Below, piece after piece: positions 13,311 to 20,504 of a stretch of DNA of 20,504 nt. This stretch comes from Alsobacter sp040380755. Its GTDB lineage: Bacteria; Pseudomonadota; Alphaproteobacteria; Rhizobiales; Beijerinckiaceae. The notes beneath the pieces are model-generated. The model had not been told where the DNA came from. It did not search any database and saw only the letters and a program-made list of their open reading frames with translations. The DNA lies in the NCBI GenBank assembly GCA_040380755.1, contig JBEIIL010000063.1, positions 1-20,504 on the forward strand, read 5' to 3'. The position numbers were made by a program, and so were the translations under genes. The first letter of the stretch is position 1, and every line of letters begins with the position of its first letter.

Positions 13311-15065
13311 ATGAAGTTGAGGCGATTCGTGCGCGCGCGGACCATCCTACCGTGCTGGGCGCTCCTGCTGACCGTGGTTGGCAGCGTGCCTGCGTGGTCG
13401 CAGAGCGCGAGCCAGATCACGCCACCGACGTTCCGGCCGAGCCCGTCAGCGCCTGGCACGGCCGTCATCGTGTCGGGGCAGCCGGGTCTCAATGCGCCGG
13501 CGGGTGCCGATCGCCTGTTCGTCAAGCTGTCGGGCGTGACCGTCGAGGGTGGGCGGCCTGAACTGGCTGGCGATGTCGAAGCGCTGCGCGCCCGGCTTGT
13601 CGGCCGGCGGGTGCCGGCCTCGGAGCTGTTTGCCGCGGCCCGTGATCTTGAGGCGGCCTATGCCCGGGCCGGTTTCGTCCTCGTCCGCGTCGTTCTGCCG
13701 GCGCAGAGCCTGCGCGACGGCGGGCGCATGCGGTTGACGGTCGTCGACGGCTTCGTCGAGCGGCTCGAGGTCGGCGAACTCCCCGAGCGGGTGAGGGCGC
13801 GGGTGACGGCCGTTCTGTCTCCGCTGGTCGGCCAGAAGGGGCTTCGGCTTGGCGAGATCGAGCGGCGGCTGATGATCGCCGGCGACACGCCCGGCGTTGC
13901 CATGCGGTCCGCCCTGACACCCGGCAAGGAGGCTGGCGCCACCGTGCTGGTGGTGCAGGGGACGTACAAGATGGTCGGCGGCTTTGTCGGGTTCGACAAC
14001 ACGCTGTCCACCGATCTCGGCCGTGTCACCGCCAATGCCGGGCTCGATCTCAACACCCCGTTCGGGTTTGGCGAGACGATCTATCTGCGGGCATCAGGGC
14101 ACCCCGGTGGTAATGATTCCAGCGGCGTCGGTGCCTTCTTCAGCGACCTTCCGCGCGTGCGCACCCTGGCGGGTGGCATCGTGGTGCCGCTGGGCGTCGA
14201 TGGCCTGACCCTCAACCTGGAGGCCACGAACAGCCGCACCACGCCAAAGGCGAAGGGCGGGCTGCAGACCGCAACCGAATTCGAGCGCTATTCGACCCGG
14301 TTGCGGTATCCGTGGATTCGCTCGCGTGGTCTGACCTTCGCATCCGAGGTCATCTTCGACGTCGAGGAGGAGCGCGACGATGCGCGGCTCGTCGGCGTTG
14401 TCCTTCCGCTCGCGCTTGACCGGTTGCGGGTGCTGCGGCTCGCCTCCGACGTGTCATGGCAGGTTCCCGGCGCCGGAACCCTGTTCGCCCGCGGAATTGC
14501 GTCCTTCGGCCTGGACGCGTTCGGTGCCCGCTCGGCGGCCGATGCAACGCCCATCCTGCCGCTGACCCGGCAGGGCGCCGACGCGGATTTCGCCAAGGCC
14601 GAGGCGATCGTCTCCTACGCGCAGGCGCTGGGCGAGCATGTCGGCATCGGCCTCCTGGCTCGCGGGCAGACCGCCTTCAACAGCGCATTGCCGCGCGCCG
14701 AGCAACTGGGGATAGCGTCGTTCCAGGAGCTGTCGACCTTCGATGCCGGCACGCTGGGTGGTGACAGTGGCTGGATGGTCCGCGGCGAGGTCAATTCGCC
14801 GTGGTTGCTGCCGGCCGGTCCGGTCCAGCTGTCGGTGATGCCCTATGCTTTTGCGGCGACCGGAGCCCTCTCCCTGCACCGGCCGACGGTCTTCGAGCGG
14901 GGGACCACGAATGTGTCGTCCATCGGCGTCGGCTTGCGTCTCGCTGCATCGCCCGATGCCGGCGTGTCGCAAGCTTCACTGACGGTCGAATTTGGTCGCC
15001 GCTATCGTGACGACGGACTGCCCGACGCCAACCGGTTCACGGTGGTCGGTTCGCTGAAGTTTTGA
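13311..15065 (+). CDS. Two-partner secretion outer-membrane transporter (TpsB, FhaC/ShlB family)
   Basis: The 584-residue protein starts with a signal peptide (MKLRRFVRARTILPCWALLL, cleavage after about residue 31). A linker and two POTRA domains follow (about 65-155 and 160-220). A 16-strand beta-barrel ends in an aromatic, VVGSLKF. TpsB proteins export a single TpsA partner across the outer membrane, and the partner gene follows by 40 bases. The conserved loop-6 region is present as LSTFDAGTLGGDSGW (from residue 474), where VRGY/F is expected in place of LSTF. The start at 13311 is chosen because the signal peptide begins there. An in-frame ATG at 13278 would add 11 residues of poor quality. 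Confidence 0.9.
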   Translation: MKLRRFVRARTILPCWALLLTVVGSVPAWSQSASQITPPTFRPSPSAPGTAVIVSGQPGLNAPAGADRLFVKLSGVTVEGGRPELAGDVEALRARLVGRRVPASELFAAARDLEAAYARAGFVLVRVVLPAQSLRDGGRMRLTVVDGFVERLEVGELPERVRARVTAVLSPLVGQKGLRLGEIERRLMIAGDTPGVAMRSALTPGKEAGATVLVVQGTYKMVGGFVGFDNTLSTDLGRVTANAGLDLNTPFGFGETIYLRASGHPGGNDSSGVGAFFSDLPRVRTLAGGIVVPLGVDGLTLNLEATNSRTTPKAKGGLQTATEFERYSTRLRYPWIRSRGLTFASEVIFDVEEERDDARLVGVVLPLALDRLRVLRLASDVSWQVPGAGTLFARGIASFGLDAFGARSAADATPILPLTRQGADADFAKAEAIVSYAQALGEHVGIGLLARGQTAFNSALPRAEQLGIASFQELSTFDAGTLGGDSGWMVRGEVNSPWLLPAGPVQLSVMPYAFAATGALSLHRPTVFERGTTNVSSIGVGLRLAASPDAGVSQASLTVEFGRRYRDDGLPDANRFTVVGSLKF

Positions 15066-15105
15066 TGGGGACCGCCCGTCGTCCGCGGGCGGAGGTGTTT
15101 CGGCC

Positions 15106-18100
15106 ATGATGCGCAGCAAGACCCCCTTGACCTTCGCCCTGCTGGCCAGCACCGCGCTGTCCGGGCCGGTCGTCGTGCAGGCCGGCGAACTGCCCACAGG
15201 CGGCAGCGTCGCCTATGGCTCGGTCAGCATCGCCACCCCGTCGCCCGGCGCGATGACCATCCGCCAGTCGTCCCAGGCGGCGATCGTCAACTGGCAGGGC
15301 TTCTCCGTTGGCCAGGGCAACAGCGTTGCCATCCAGCAGCCCTCGGCCAGCGCGGCGCTGCTCAACCGCGTCACCGGCACGACGACATCGACCATCGCCG
15401 GCCAGATCAGCGCCAACGGGCAGGTCTACCTCGTCAACCCCAACGGCATCGTCATCACGCCGACCGGCAGCGTCCGGGCGGGCGGCTTCGTCGCCTCGAC
15501 GCTCGGCATCTCCGACGATGACTTCAAGGCCGGCCGCCGCACCTTCTCCGGATCGGGCCAGTCCGCGGGCATCGTCAACCGCGGTGTGATCGAGATCGGC
15601 CCCGGTGGTTACGCGGCGCTGATCGGCGGCGCTGTCGACAATGCCGGCATGATCAGCGTGCCGCTCGGCCGCGTCGGCCTCGGTGCGGGCGAACGCGCCA
15701 CGCTCGACCTGTCGGGCGACGGTTTCCTCCAGGTCTCGGTTCCGTCCTCCGGCGCCGCCGGGAACGACGCGCTGATCCAGAGCAGCGGCAAGATCCGCGC
15801 GCCGGGTGGCCGTATCGAGATCAAGGCTGCGACGGCCCGCGACATGGCCCGCAATGCCATCAACCTGTCCGGCACCGTCGAGGCGCGCAGCGTCGGCGGA
15901 CGCTCGGGCGCCATCGTGCTCGGCGGCGGCGCTGGCGGCCGCGTCACCGTGTCGGGACGGCTGGCTGCGACAGCATCGGTGCGGCCCCGCACGGCTTCCC
16001 GTCCGCCGGCGCGCGGCGGCACCGTCACCGTCACCGGACAATCGATTGCGCTCCAGGGCGCGCGCATCGATGCCGGCGGTGTAGCTGGCGGTGGCACGGT
16101 CCGCATCGGCGGCGACCTGCAGGGGCAGGGCCCACTGCAGCGCGCGGAGCAGGTCACGATCGATGCGGCCACGCGGATCAGCGCCAACGCGCTCGCGGCA
16201 GGCGACGGCGGCAGCGTCGTCGTGTGGTCCGATCGGGCGACAAGCTTTGAGGGCGTGATCTCGGCCCGTGGCGGCCGCGACGGCGGCAATGGCGGCTTTG
16301 CCGAAGTCTCCGGCAAGGAGGTGCTGGTCTATAACGGCACGACCGACCTGTCGGCACCGCGCGGCGCCTTCGGTACCCTGCTGCTGGATCCCTTCGACGT
16401 CTTTATCGAGGGCGGCGCCAACGCCAACAACACCGGCTCGCCGGCATTCTCGCCCACTGGCAACAATTCGGTGATCAATGCCGGTGTCCTGCAGACGGCG
16501 CTCGCTTCTGCCAGCGTGGTCATCACCACCGGGGCCGATGGCAGTCAGTCGGGTGACATCACGGTCGGCTTTCCGGTCACCTGGACGGCAAGCACGACGC
16601 TGACGCTCAATGCGGCGCGCAACATCGTCATCGGTGCCCCCATCACGGGTATCAACGGTGGCCTGAGTGTCGGCGCTGGCCTGGCCGGGACGATCACCAC
16701 CCCGGCGTCCATCGCCACCGCTGCCGGCGGCACCGCGGTCGGGAACGGCTCCGTTTCCGTCGGCAAATTCACCCTGACGTCCGGCGCCTGGACGCAGGTC
16801 GGCCCCGCAACCCTCTTTGCCGCGGCGGATTTCTCCATTTCGGGCGGCAGCTTCCTGCGCGCGCTCGGCGGTGCCGGCACAACGGTCAGCCCTTACCAGC
16901 TTGGCGACGTCTACGGCCTGCAGGGCATCGGCTCCAGCAGCGCGCTGCTGTCGTCGAGCTACATCCTCGCCAACCCCATTGATGCAGCAGGGACGGCGGG
17001 CTGGACCGGCGGCGGCTTCGTGCCGATCGGCAGCAGCCCGGGCTTCAGCGGAACATTCGACGGGGCCGGGAACACCATCTCGGGCCTGACCATCAACCGT
17101 CCGAGCGCGTTCTATGCCGGCCTGTTCGGCCACACCTATGACGCCACCTTGCGCAATGTCGTGCTCACGGCCGCCTCTATCAGCGGCGGAGCCCAGACCG
17201 GCGGGCTGGTCGGCTATGCCGAGAGCAGCGGTGGCTCGAGCATCACGGCGTCGTCGGTCCTCGGATCGGTCACCGGCGCCGGCACCGCCTTTGGTGGCGG
17301 CAGCACGGATATCTATGTCGGCGGCCTGGTCGGCCGCACGGGATCACTCACCACTGTCTCCGGCTCCTCCGCCACCGCAACGGTGACGGCCACCGGCAAT
17401 ACGTCGGGCTCGAGCACAGGCTCGATCCTCACCGTCTATGCCGGCGGGCTCATCGGGCAGGCCGGCGGGACCGTGTCGGGTAGCAGCGCCACCACGACGC
17501 TGGCTTCGGTGGCGAACAACGATCACGGCGGCGGCACCGCCAACAACCGCTCCGGCGGCCTGATCGGTACCGCATTCAGCGCGGTCACGTCCTCCCAGGC
17601 CAGCGGAACCGTGCAGGCCTCCGGCCGCGCGACGTCGACGACCGGGCGGCTCAACATCACGGCCGGTGGTCTTGTCGGATTTGCCGGTTCGTCGGGAGCC
17701 ATCACCCGGGGAACCTCAGGCGTCGCCGTCACGGCGGCGGCAACCGGCGCCAGCAACGCGGCGACACTGATTGCCGGCGGTCTCGTCGGTACCAACGTGT
17801 CGGCGGTGAACTACGGCACCGCGACCGGCAACGTCACGGTCAATGGTGGTGCCGCCTCCAACACCATGATCATCCAGGCCGGCGGCCTCGTCGGGTTCAA
17901 TACGGCATCGATCTCGGCCAGTTCGGCCAGCGGATCGACGACCATCTCGGCGACGGCTCCGGTGGCCGACCTGATGGCCGGCGGCTTCGCCGGCCAGAAC
18001 AACAGCATCATCACCAACTCGATTGCCACCGGGGCGGCCTCCGCCACCGCAAGTGTCTCCGGCGTCGGCTCGATGATTGACGCCGGCGGATTTGCCGGCG

Positions 18101-20286
18101 TGCACACCGGCACGATCAACACCGCGTCAGCCACCGGCTCTGCGTCCGCGACGGTCTCGGGCGCGGGATCCGCCGCCGTCTCGTCAGGCGGCTTTGTCGG
18201 CCGCATCACGTCGGACGACGGCGCTCCCGGCACCGTGACGGTCGCAACCGCCCAGGGTGCGGCGACCGCAAGCCTGACCGCGACGGGCACCGTCGATGTC
18301 GGCGGCTTCGTCGGCAACACGATCGGGACCGTCACGCAGGCCTATGCGACCGGAGCGGTGACCGTGCCAACGGCCGGCTCGGCCGGGACCACATCTCGCC
18401 TTGGTGGTTTCGTCGGCAACGCGGTCGCCGGCAGCGTCACGACCTCCTTCTGGGATACGCAGACCACGGGGCAGGCGGCCGGGTTTGGCCAGAATGCCGG
18501 AACCTTCTCGGCCACCGGGCTGCAGACCTTGCAATTCCAGGATCCGGCCATCTTTGTCCCCCTGGCGCTTGCCGGGGGCTGGAACTTCACGACCACATGG
18601 GCACCGCCCAAGCTGCCTACGAGCCCTGGCTTCTATCCCGATCCCTATGCGATCGAGCCGGTGATCCGGGTCGATACCGACAATGCGACGCGCCTCTATG
18701 GAGCCGCCAACCCAGCCTTCCCGGTCACGGGCTCCTATGGCGGCCCGGCGGTCTATGTGTTCGGGCCATCAGGCGACACCGTCAATCTCACCGGCTCGCT
18801 CGTCACCCCCGCAACGGTGGCGAGCTCTGTGGGCAGCTATGCGATCCGCGGCGTCGATGCCGGGGTCACCAGCACGCTCGGCGTCAGCTACCGGCTGGTC
18901 GCCTCCACCACCGGCAACCCGGCCGTGTCGCCGGCCCTCTCGGTCACGCCCGCGCCGCTGACCGTGACGGCCAAAGACCAGACCAAGGTCTACGGCAACG
19001 CGTTCACGTTCCTGGGCACCGAGTTCACGACGACCGGCCTGCTTAACACCGACACGGTGACGTCGGCGACACTCGCAAGCCTTGCCGCCCCGGCGACAGC
19101 CGCGGTGGGCAGCTACGGCATCACCGCATCCGCCGCCACCGGCACGGGCCTGTCGAACTACACCATCACCTATGCGGCGGGCAGCTTCGCGGTCACGCCC
19201 GCGCCGCTGGTGATCACGCCGAGCAACCAGACGAAGACCTACGGCAACGCCTTCACGTTCCTCGGCACCGAGTTCACCAGTGCCGGCCTCCGCAACGCCG
19301 ACACGGTCGCCTCGGTCGCGCTCTCCAGTGCCGGCACACCGGTCACGGCGGCGGTCGGCAGCTACGGCATTGCAGCGTCAGGGGCCGCCGGCACAGGCCT
19401 GTCGAACTACACCATCAGCTACGGGGCCGGCATCTTCGCAGTGAACCCGGCGCCGCTCACCATCCGTGCCAACGACCAGAGCAAGACCTTTGGAACGACC
19501 CTGACCTTCGCCGGCACCGAGTTCACCACGACGGGCCTGCGCAACACCGACACCGTCAGTTCGGCCGCGCTCGCCAGTGCCGGCGCGCCGGCCACGGCGC
19601 CGGTCGGCCTTTACGCAATCACAGTCGGCAGCGCCGTGGGGGCAGGGCTCGGCAACTACGCCATCACCTACCAGCCTGGGACGCTGACCATCCCGGGCAG
19701 CCCCGCTTTGCTGCGCTCCAGCGGCGGGCCCGGCAACCCGGTCATCAACCTGCCGGTGACCACCGTCACGCTGCCAACCTATCCGGATTCGCTGCCCACC
19801 TACCCGGGCGGCTCCTCCAGTGGCGGGCCCACCATCGGCGTGCCGCCGTTCAACACGCCGTCAGGCGCTGCCACGGCAACGCTCGGTGCCGTCGAAAAGG
19901 CGTCGACGGACCTCGAGCAGGCCGCCGCGGGCTGCGAGGGCGGCGGCCAGGACCGCCGCAAGAACCTGCGCGAATACACCGGCTGTCTCAGTGACGCGCT
20001 CGATTCCTTCGCCAAGAACCTCGATTCGCTGTCCCTCGACCTGCCGCGCCCGCTGCGCGGCGTCTCGGCGGTGATCCGCGAGGCGGCCCGGAAGGTTCGG
20101 GTTGCCCGGAGCTTCGATGAGGCACGCGTTGCAGTGCGCACTGCGGTGGCCGAGGTCCGCAAGGCCATCGCGCTGATCCGCGCCGACGATTCGGCTGTCG
20201 CCAGCACCCAGGTCCAGGCCGGCGACCGGATCGCCAGCGCGCTGGGGTCTGTCGAGACGCGCCTCGCCCGCGCCGTGGGCCTCTAG
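15106..20286 (+). CDS. Two-partner secretion exoprotein (TpsA) with GLUG and MBG repeats
   Basis: The 1726-residue product has a signal peptide (about 1-26). The TPS domain (about 30-260) contains NWQGFSVG, LLNRVTG, GQVYLVNPNGI (NPNGI at 111-115) and GGFVASTLGIS, which the TpsB partner recognises. Beta-helix sequence runs to about 640, including LLLDPFDVFIEGG. Then come thirteen GLUG-like GG(L/F)xG repeats (about 670-1105), SFWDTQTTG, a divergent MBG-like domain (1186-1281) and three 83-residue MBG domains (1282-1530). A Pro/Gly/Ser linker leads to a charged helical tail (about 1590-1726) with C1610 and C1627, the only cysteines I find. It is likely a surface adhesin. GGAGGT at 15091-15096 supports the start. 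The protein is full length, with no frameshift seen. Confidence 0.92.
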   Translation: MMRSKTPLTFALLASTALSGPVVVQAGELPTGGSVAYGSVSIATPSPGAMTIRQSSQAAIVNWQGFSVGQGNSVAIQQPSASAALLNRVTGTTTSTIAGQISANGQVYLVNPNGIVITPTGSVRAGGFVASTLGISDDDFKAGRRTFSGSGQSAGIVNRGVIEIGPGGYAALIGGAVDNAGMISVPLGRVGLGAGERATLDLSGDGFLQVSVPSSGAAGNDALIQSSGKIRAPGGRIEIKAATARDMARNAINLSGTVEARSVGGRSGAIVLGGGAGGRVTVSGRLAATASVRPRTASRPPARGGTVTVTGQSIALQGARIDAGGVAGGGTVRIGGDLQGQGPLQRAEQVTIDAATRISANALAAGDGGSVVVWSDRATSFEGVISARGGRDGGNGGFAEVSGKEVLVYNGTTDLSAPRGAFGTLLLDPFDVFIEGGANANNTGSPAFSPTGNNSVINAGVLQTALASASVVITTGADGSQSGDITVGFPVTWTASTTLTLNAARNIVIGAPITGINGGLSVGAGLAGTITTPASIATAAGGTAVGNGSVSVGKFTLTSGAWTQVGPATLFAAADFSISGGSFLRALGGAGTTVSPYQLGDVYGLQGIGSSSALLSSSYILANPIDAAGTAGWTGGGFVPIGSSPGFSGTFDGAGNTISGLTINRPSAFYAGLFGHTYDATLRNVVLTAASISGGAQTGGLVGYAESSGGSSITASSVLGSVTGAGTAFGGGSTDIYVGGLVGRTGSLTTVSGSSATATVTATGNTSGSSTGSILTVYAGGLIGQAGGTVSGSSATTTLASVANNDHGGGTANNRSGGLIGTAFSAVTSSQASGTVQASGRATSTTGRLNITAGGLVGFAGSSGAITRGTSGVAVTAAATGASNAATLIAGGLVGTNVSAVNYGTATGNVTVNGGAASNTMIIQAGGLVGFNTASISASSASGSTTISATAPVADLMAGGFAGQNNSIITNSIATGAASATASVSGVGSMIDAGGFAGVHTGTINTASATGSASATVSGAGSAAVSSGGFVGRITSDDGAPGTVTVATAQGAATASLTATGTVDVGGFVGNTIGTVTQAYATGAVTVPTAGSAGTTSRLGGFVGNAVAGSVTTSFWDTQTTGQAAGFGQNAGTFSATGLQTLQFQDPAIFVPLALAGGWNFTTTWAPPKLPTSPGFYPDPYAIEPVIRVDTDNATRLYGAANPAFPVTGSYGGPAVYVFGPSGDTVNLTGSLVTPATVASSVGSYAIRGVDAGVTSTLGVSYRLVASTTGNPAVSPALSVTPAPLTVTAKDQTKVYGNAFTFLGTEFTTTGLLNTDTVTSATLASLAAPATAAVGSYGITASAATGTGLSNYTITYAAGSFAVTPAPLVITPSNQTKTYGNAFTFLGTEFTSAGLRNADTVASVALSSAGTPVTAAVGSYGIAASGAAGTGLSNYTISYGAGIFAVNPAPLTIRANDQSKTFGTTLTFAGTEFTTTGLRNTDTVSSAALASAGAPATAPVGLYAITVGSAVGAGLGNYAITYQPGTLTIPGSPALLRSSGGPGNPVINLPVTTVTLPTYPDSLPTYPGGSSSGGPTIGVPPFNTPSGAATATLGAVEKASTDLEQAAAGCEGGGQDRRKNLREYTGCLSDALDSFAKNLDSLSLDLPRPLRGVSAVIREAARKVRVARSFDEARVAVRTAVAEVRKAIALIRADDSAVASTQVQAGDRIASALGSVETRLARAVGL
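17113..18420 (+). repeat. GLUG-type repeats inside tpsA
   Basis: Thirteen copies of a GG(L/F)(V/I/A)G or AGLFG core occur at irregular spacings of roughly 25-50 residues. Examples are GGLVGYA, GGLIGQA, GGLVGFN, GGFAGQN and GGFVGNT. Each is followed by a Ser/Thr/Ala-rich beta segment. The first six to eight read GGL and the last five GGF, so the array seems to have two sub-blocks. Such repeats form part of beta-solenoid or beta-rich adhesin stalks. Confidence 0.8.
18949..19695 (+). repeat. Three tandem 249-base MBG repeats inside tpsA
   Basis: The units are exactly 249 bases (83 codons) each: 18949-19197, 19198-19446 and 19447-19695. Each begins PAPL and contains (K/T)xYG or TFG, FxGTEFT, VG.Y.I and GL.NY.I.Y. 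The first two are much closer in DNA sequence than either is to the third, with long shared runs around FTFLGTEFT and TGLSNYTI. This indicates a recent duplication. MBG domains are immunoglobulin-like beta modules of bacterial surface proteins. A divergent relative precedes them at 18661-18948. Confidence 0.88.
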
Positions 20287-20311
20287 GCATGACAGGCCGG
20301 GGCTGACGACG

Positions 20312-20504
20312 GTGCGCATCGTCGTCGGGATCCCGTCCTTTGACATGGTGCATGCCGATTTTGCCATGAGCCTTGCCGTTCTGGCTCGGCGCACCGCCGA
20401 TCACGAGCTGTTTTTCGTCAACGCCAAGAATTCGCTGGTGGCCGAGGCCCGCAACCGGATCGTCGCGGCGGCCCGCGAACTGCAGGCTGGCGCAATCCTG
20501 TTCT
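20312..20504 (+). CDS. Glycosyltransferase-like protein, N-terminal fragment
   Basis: A GTG-initiated frame runs off the right edge (64 codons visible). It starts with a beta strand, VRIVVGIPSFDMVHADFAMS. VNAKNSLVAEARNRIVAAA and GAILF follow. This pattern of (V/I)xIP(S/T)xxxVH..F, a basic-acid (S/L)xxARNR segment and a G-(A/D)-x-LF strand resembles the N-terminus of GT-A type family 2-like glycosyltransferases. The expected DxD metal motif would lie just beyond the edge. It starts 25 bases after tpsA in the same direction and may modify the exoprotein. There is no strong ribosome binding site before the GTG. A five-codon frame from ATG 20289 precedes it. Confidence 0.6.
   Translation, partial: MRIVVGIPSFDMVHADFAMSLAVLARRTADHELFFVNAKNSLVAEARNRIVAAARELQAGAILF

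Noticed and set aside
15037..17133. Long minus-strand open frame opposite the TpsA start
   Set aside because: It is antisense to the TPS domain, overlaps the end of tpsB, and shows only Arg/Gly/Asp-rich composition without any domain.
17113..19695. Regular repeats suggesting a CRISPR array
   Set aside because: The repeats are protein-coding GLUG and MBG modules in one continuous frame, with no short identical repeat and unique spacer structure.

Overview
The window is very GC-rich with strongly GC-biased third codon positions. It carries a type III secretion gene set of the rhizobial (Rhc) kind and an intergenic stem-loop repeat of a sort I recognise from Hyphomicrobiales genomes. This points to an alphaproteobacterium of the order Hyphomicrobiales (Rhizobiales). 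I cannot assign a genus from sequence alone.

Left edge (1-1207). The window opens inside the 3' end of a group II intron: the last 44 residues of its reverse transcriptase/maturase, then a well-formed domain V hairpin and the intron 3' terminus near 213. Next come a small exported protein with a cysteine-rich repeat (397-627) and a convergent 119-residue protein of unknown function (649-1008), separated by a terminator-like hairpin.

Chemoreceptor-like gene (1208-2044). It has one membrane segment and an intact methyl-accepting chemotaxis signalling tip, but no sensor or HAMP domain and a shortened descending helix.

Type III secretion locus (2087-11456). On the minus strand lie sctV (export gate) and sctD (outer ring of the inner-membrane platform). 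Divergent from them on the plus strand run sctC1 (short NolW/RhcC1-type N-terminal secretin half), a 61-residue unknown protein, sctI (NolB-like inner rod), sctJ, sctK (NolU-like), sctL (NolV-like), sctN ATPase, sctO and sctQ. From sctJ to sctO the genes overlap by 1-4 bases, so they are probably translationally coupled. The secretin core (RhcC2), the export gate genes sctRSTU and all translocators and effectors are absent from the window. The locus is therefore split and must be completed from elsewhere in the genome to be functional.

Middle (11454-13310). Two stem-loops separate sctQ from a convergent gene for an FHA-domain class III adenylate cyclase (11678-12565). A doubtful, possibly frameshifted small reading frame and an AT-richer intergenic region with a direct repeat follow.

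Two-partner secretion locus (13311-20504). A TpsB outer-membrane transporter with an altered VRGY/F motif is followed by a 1726-residue TpsA exoprotein. The TpsA has an N-terminal TPS domain, thirteen GLUG-type repeats, a divergent plus three 83-residue MBG domains, and a helical tail with the protein's only two cysteines. The start of a glycosyltransferase-like gene runs off the right edge. The layout recalls the adhesin/transporter/glycosyltransferase operons of the HMW type.
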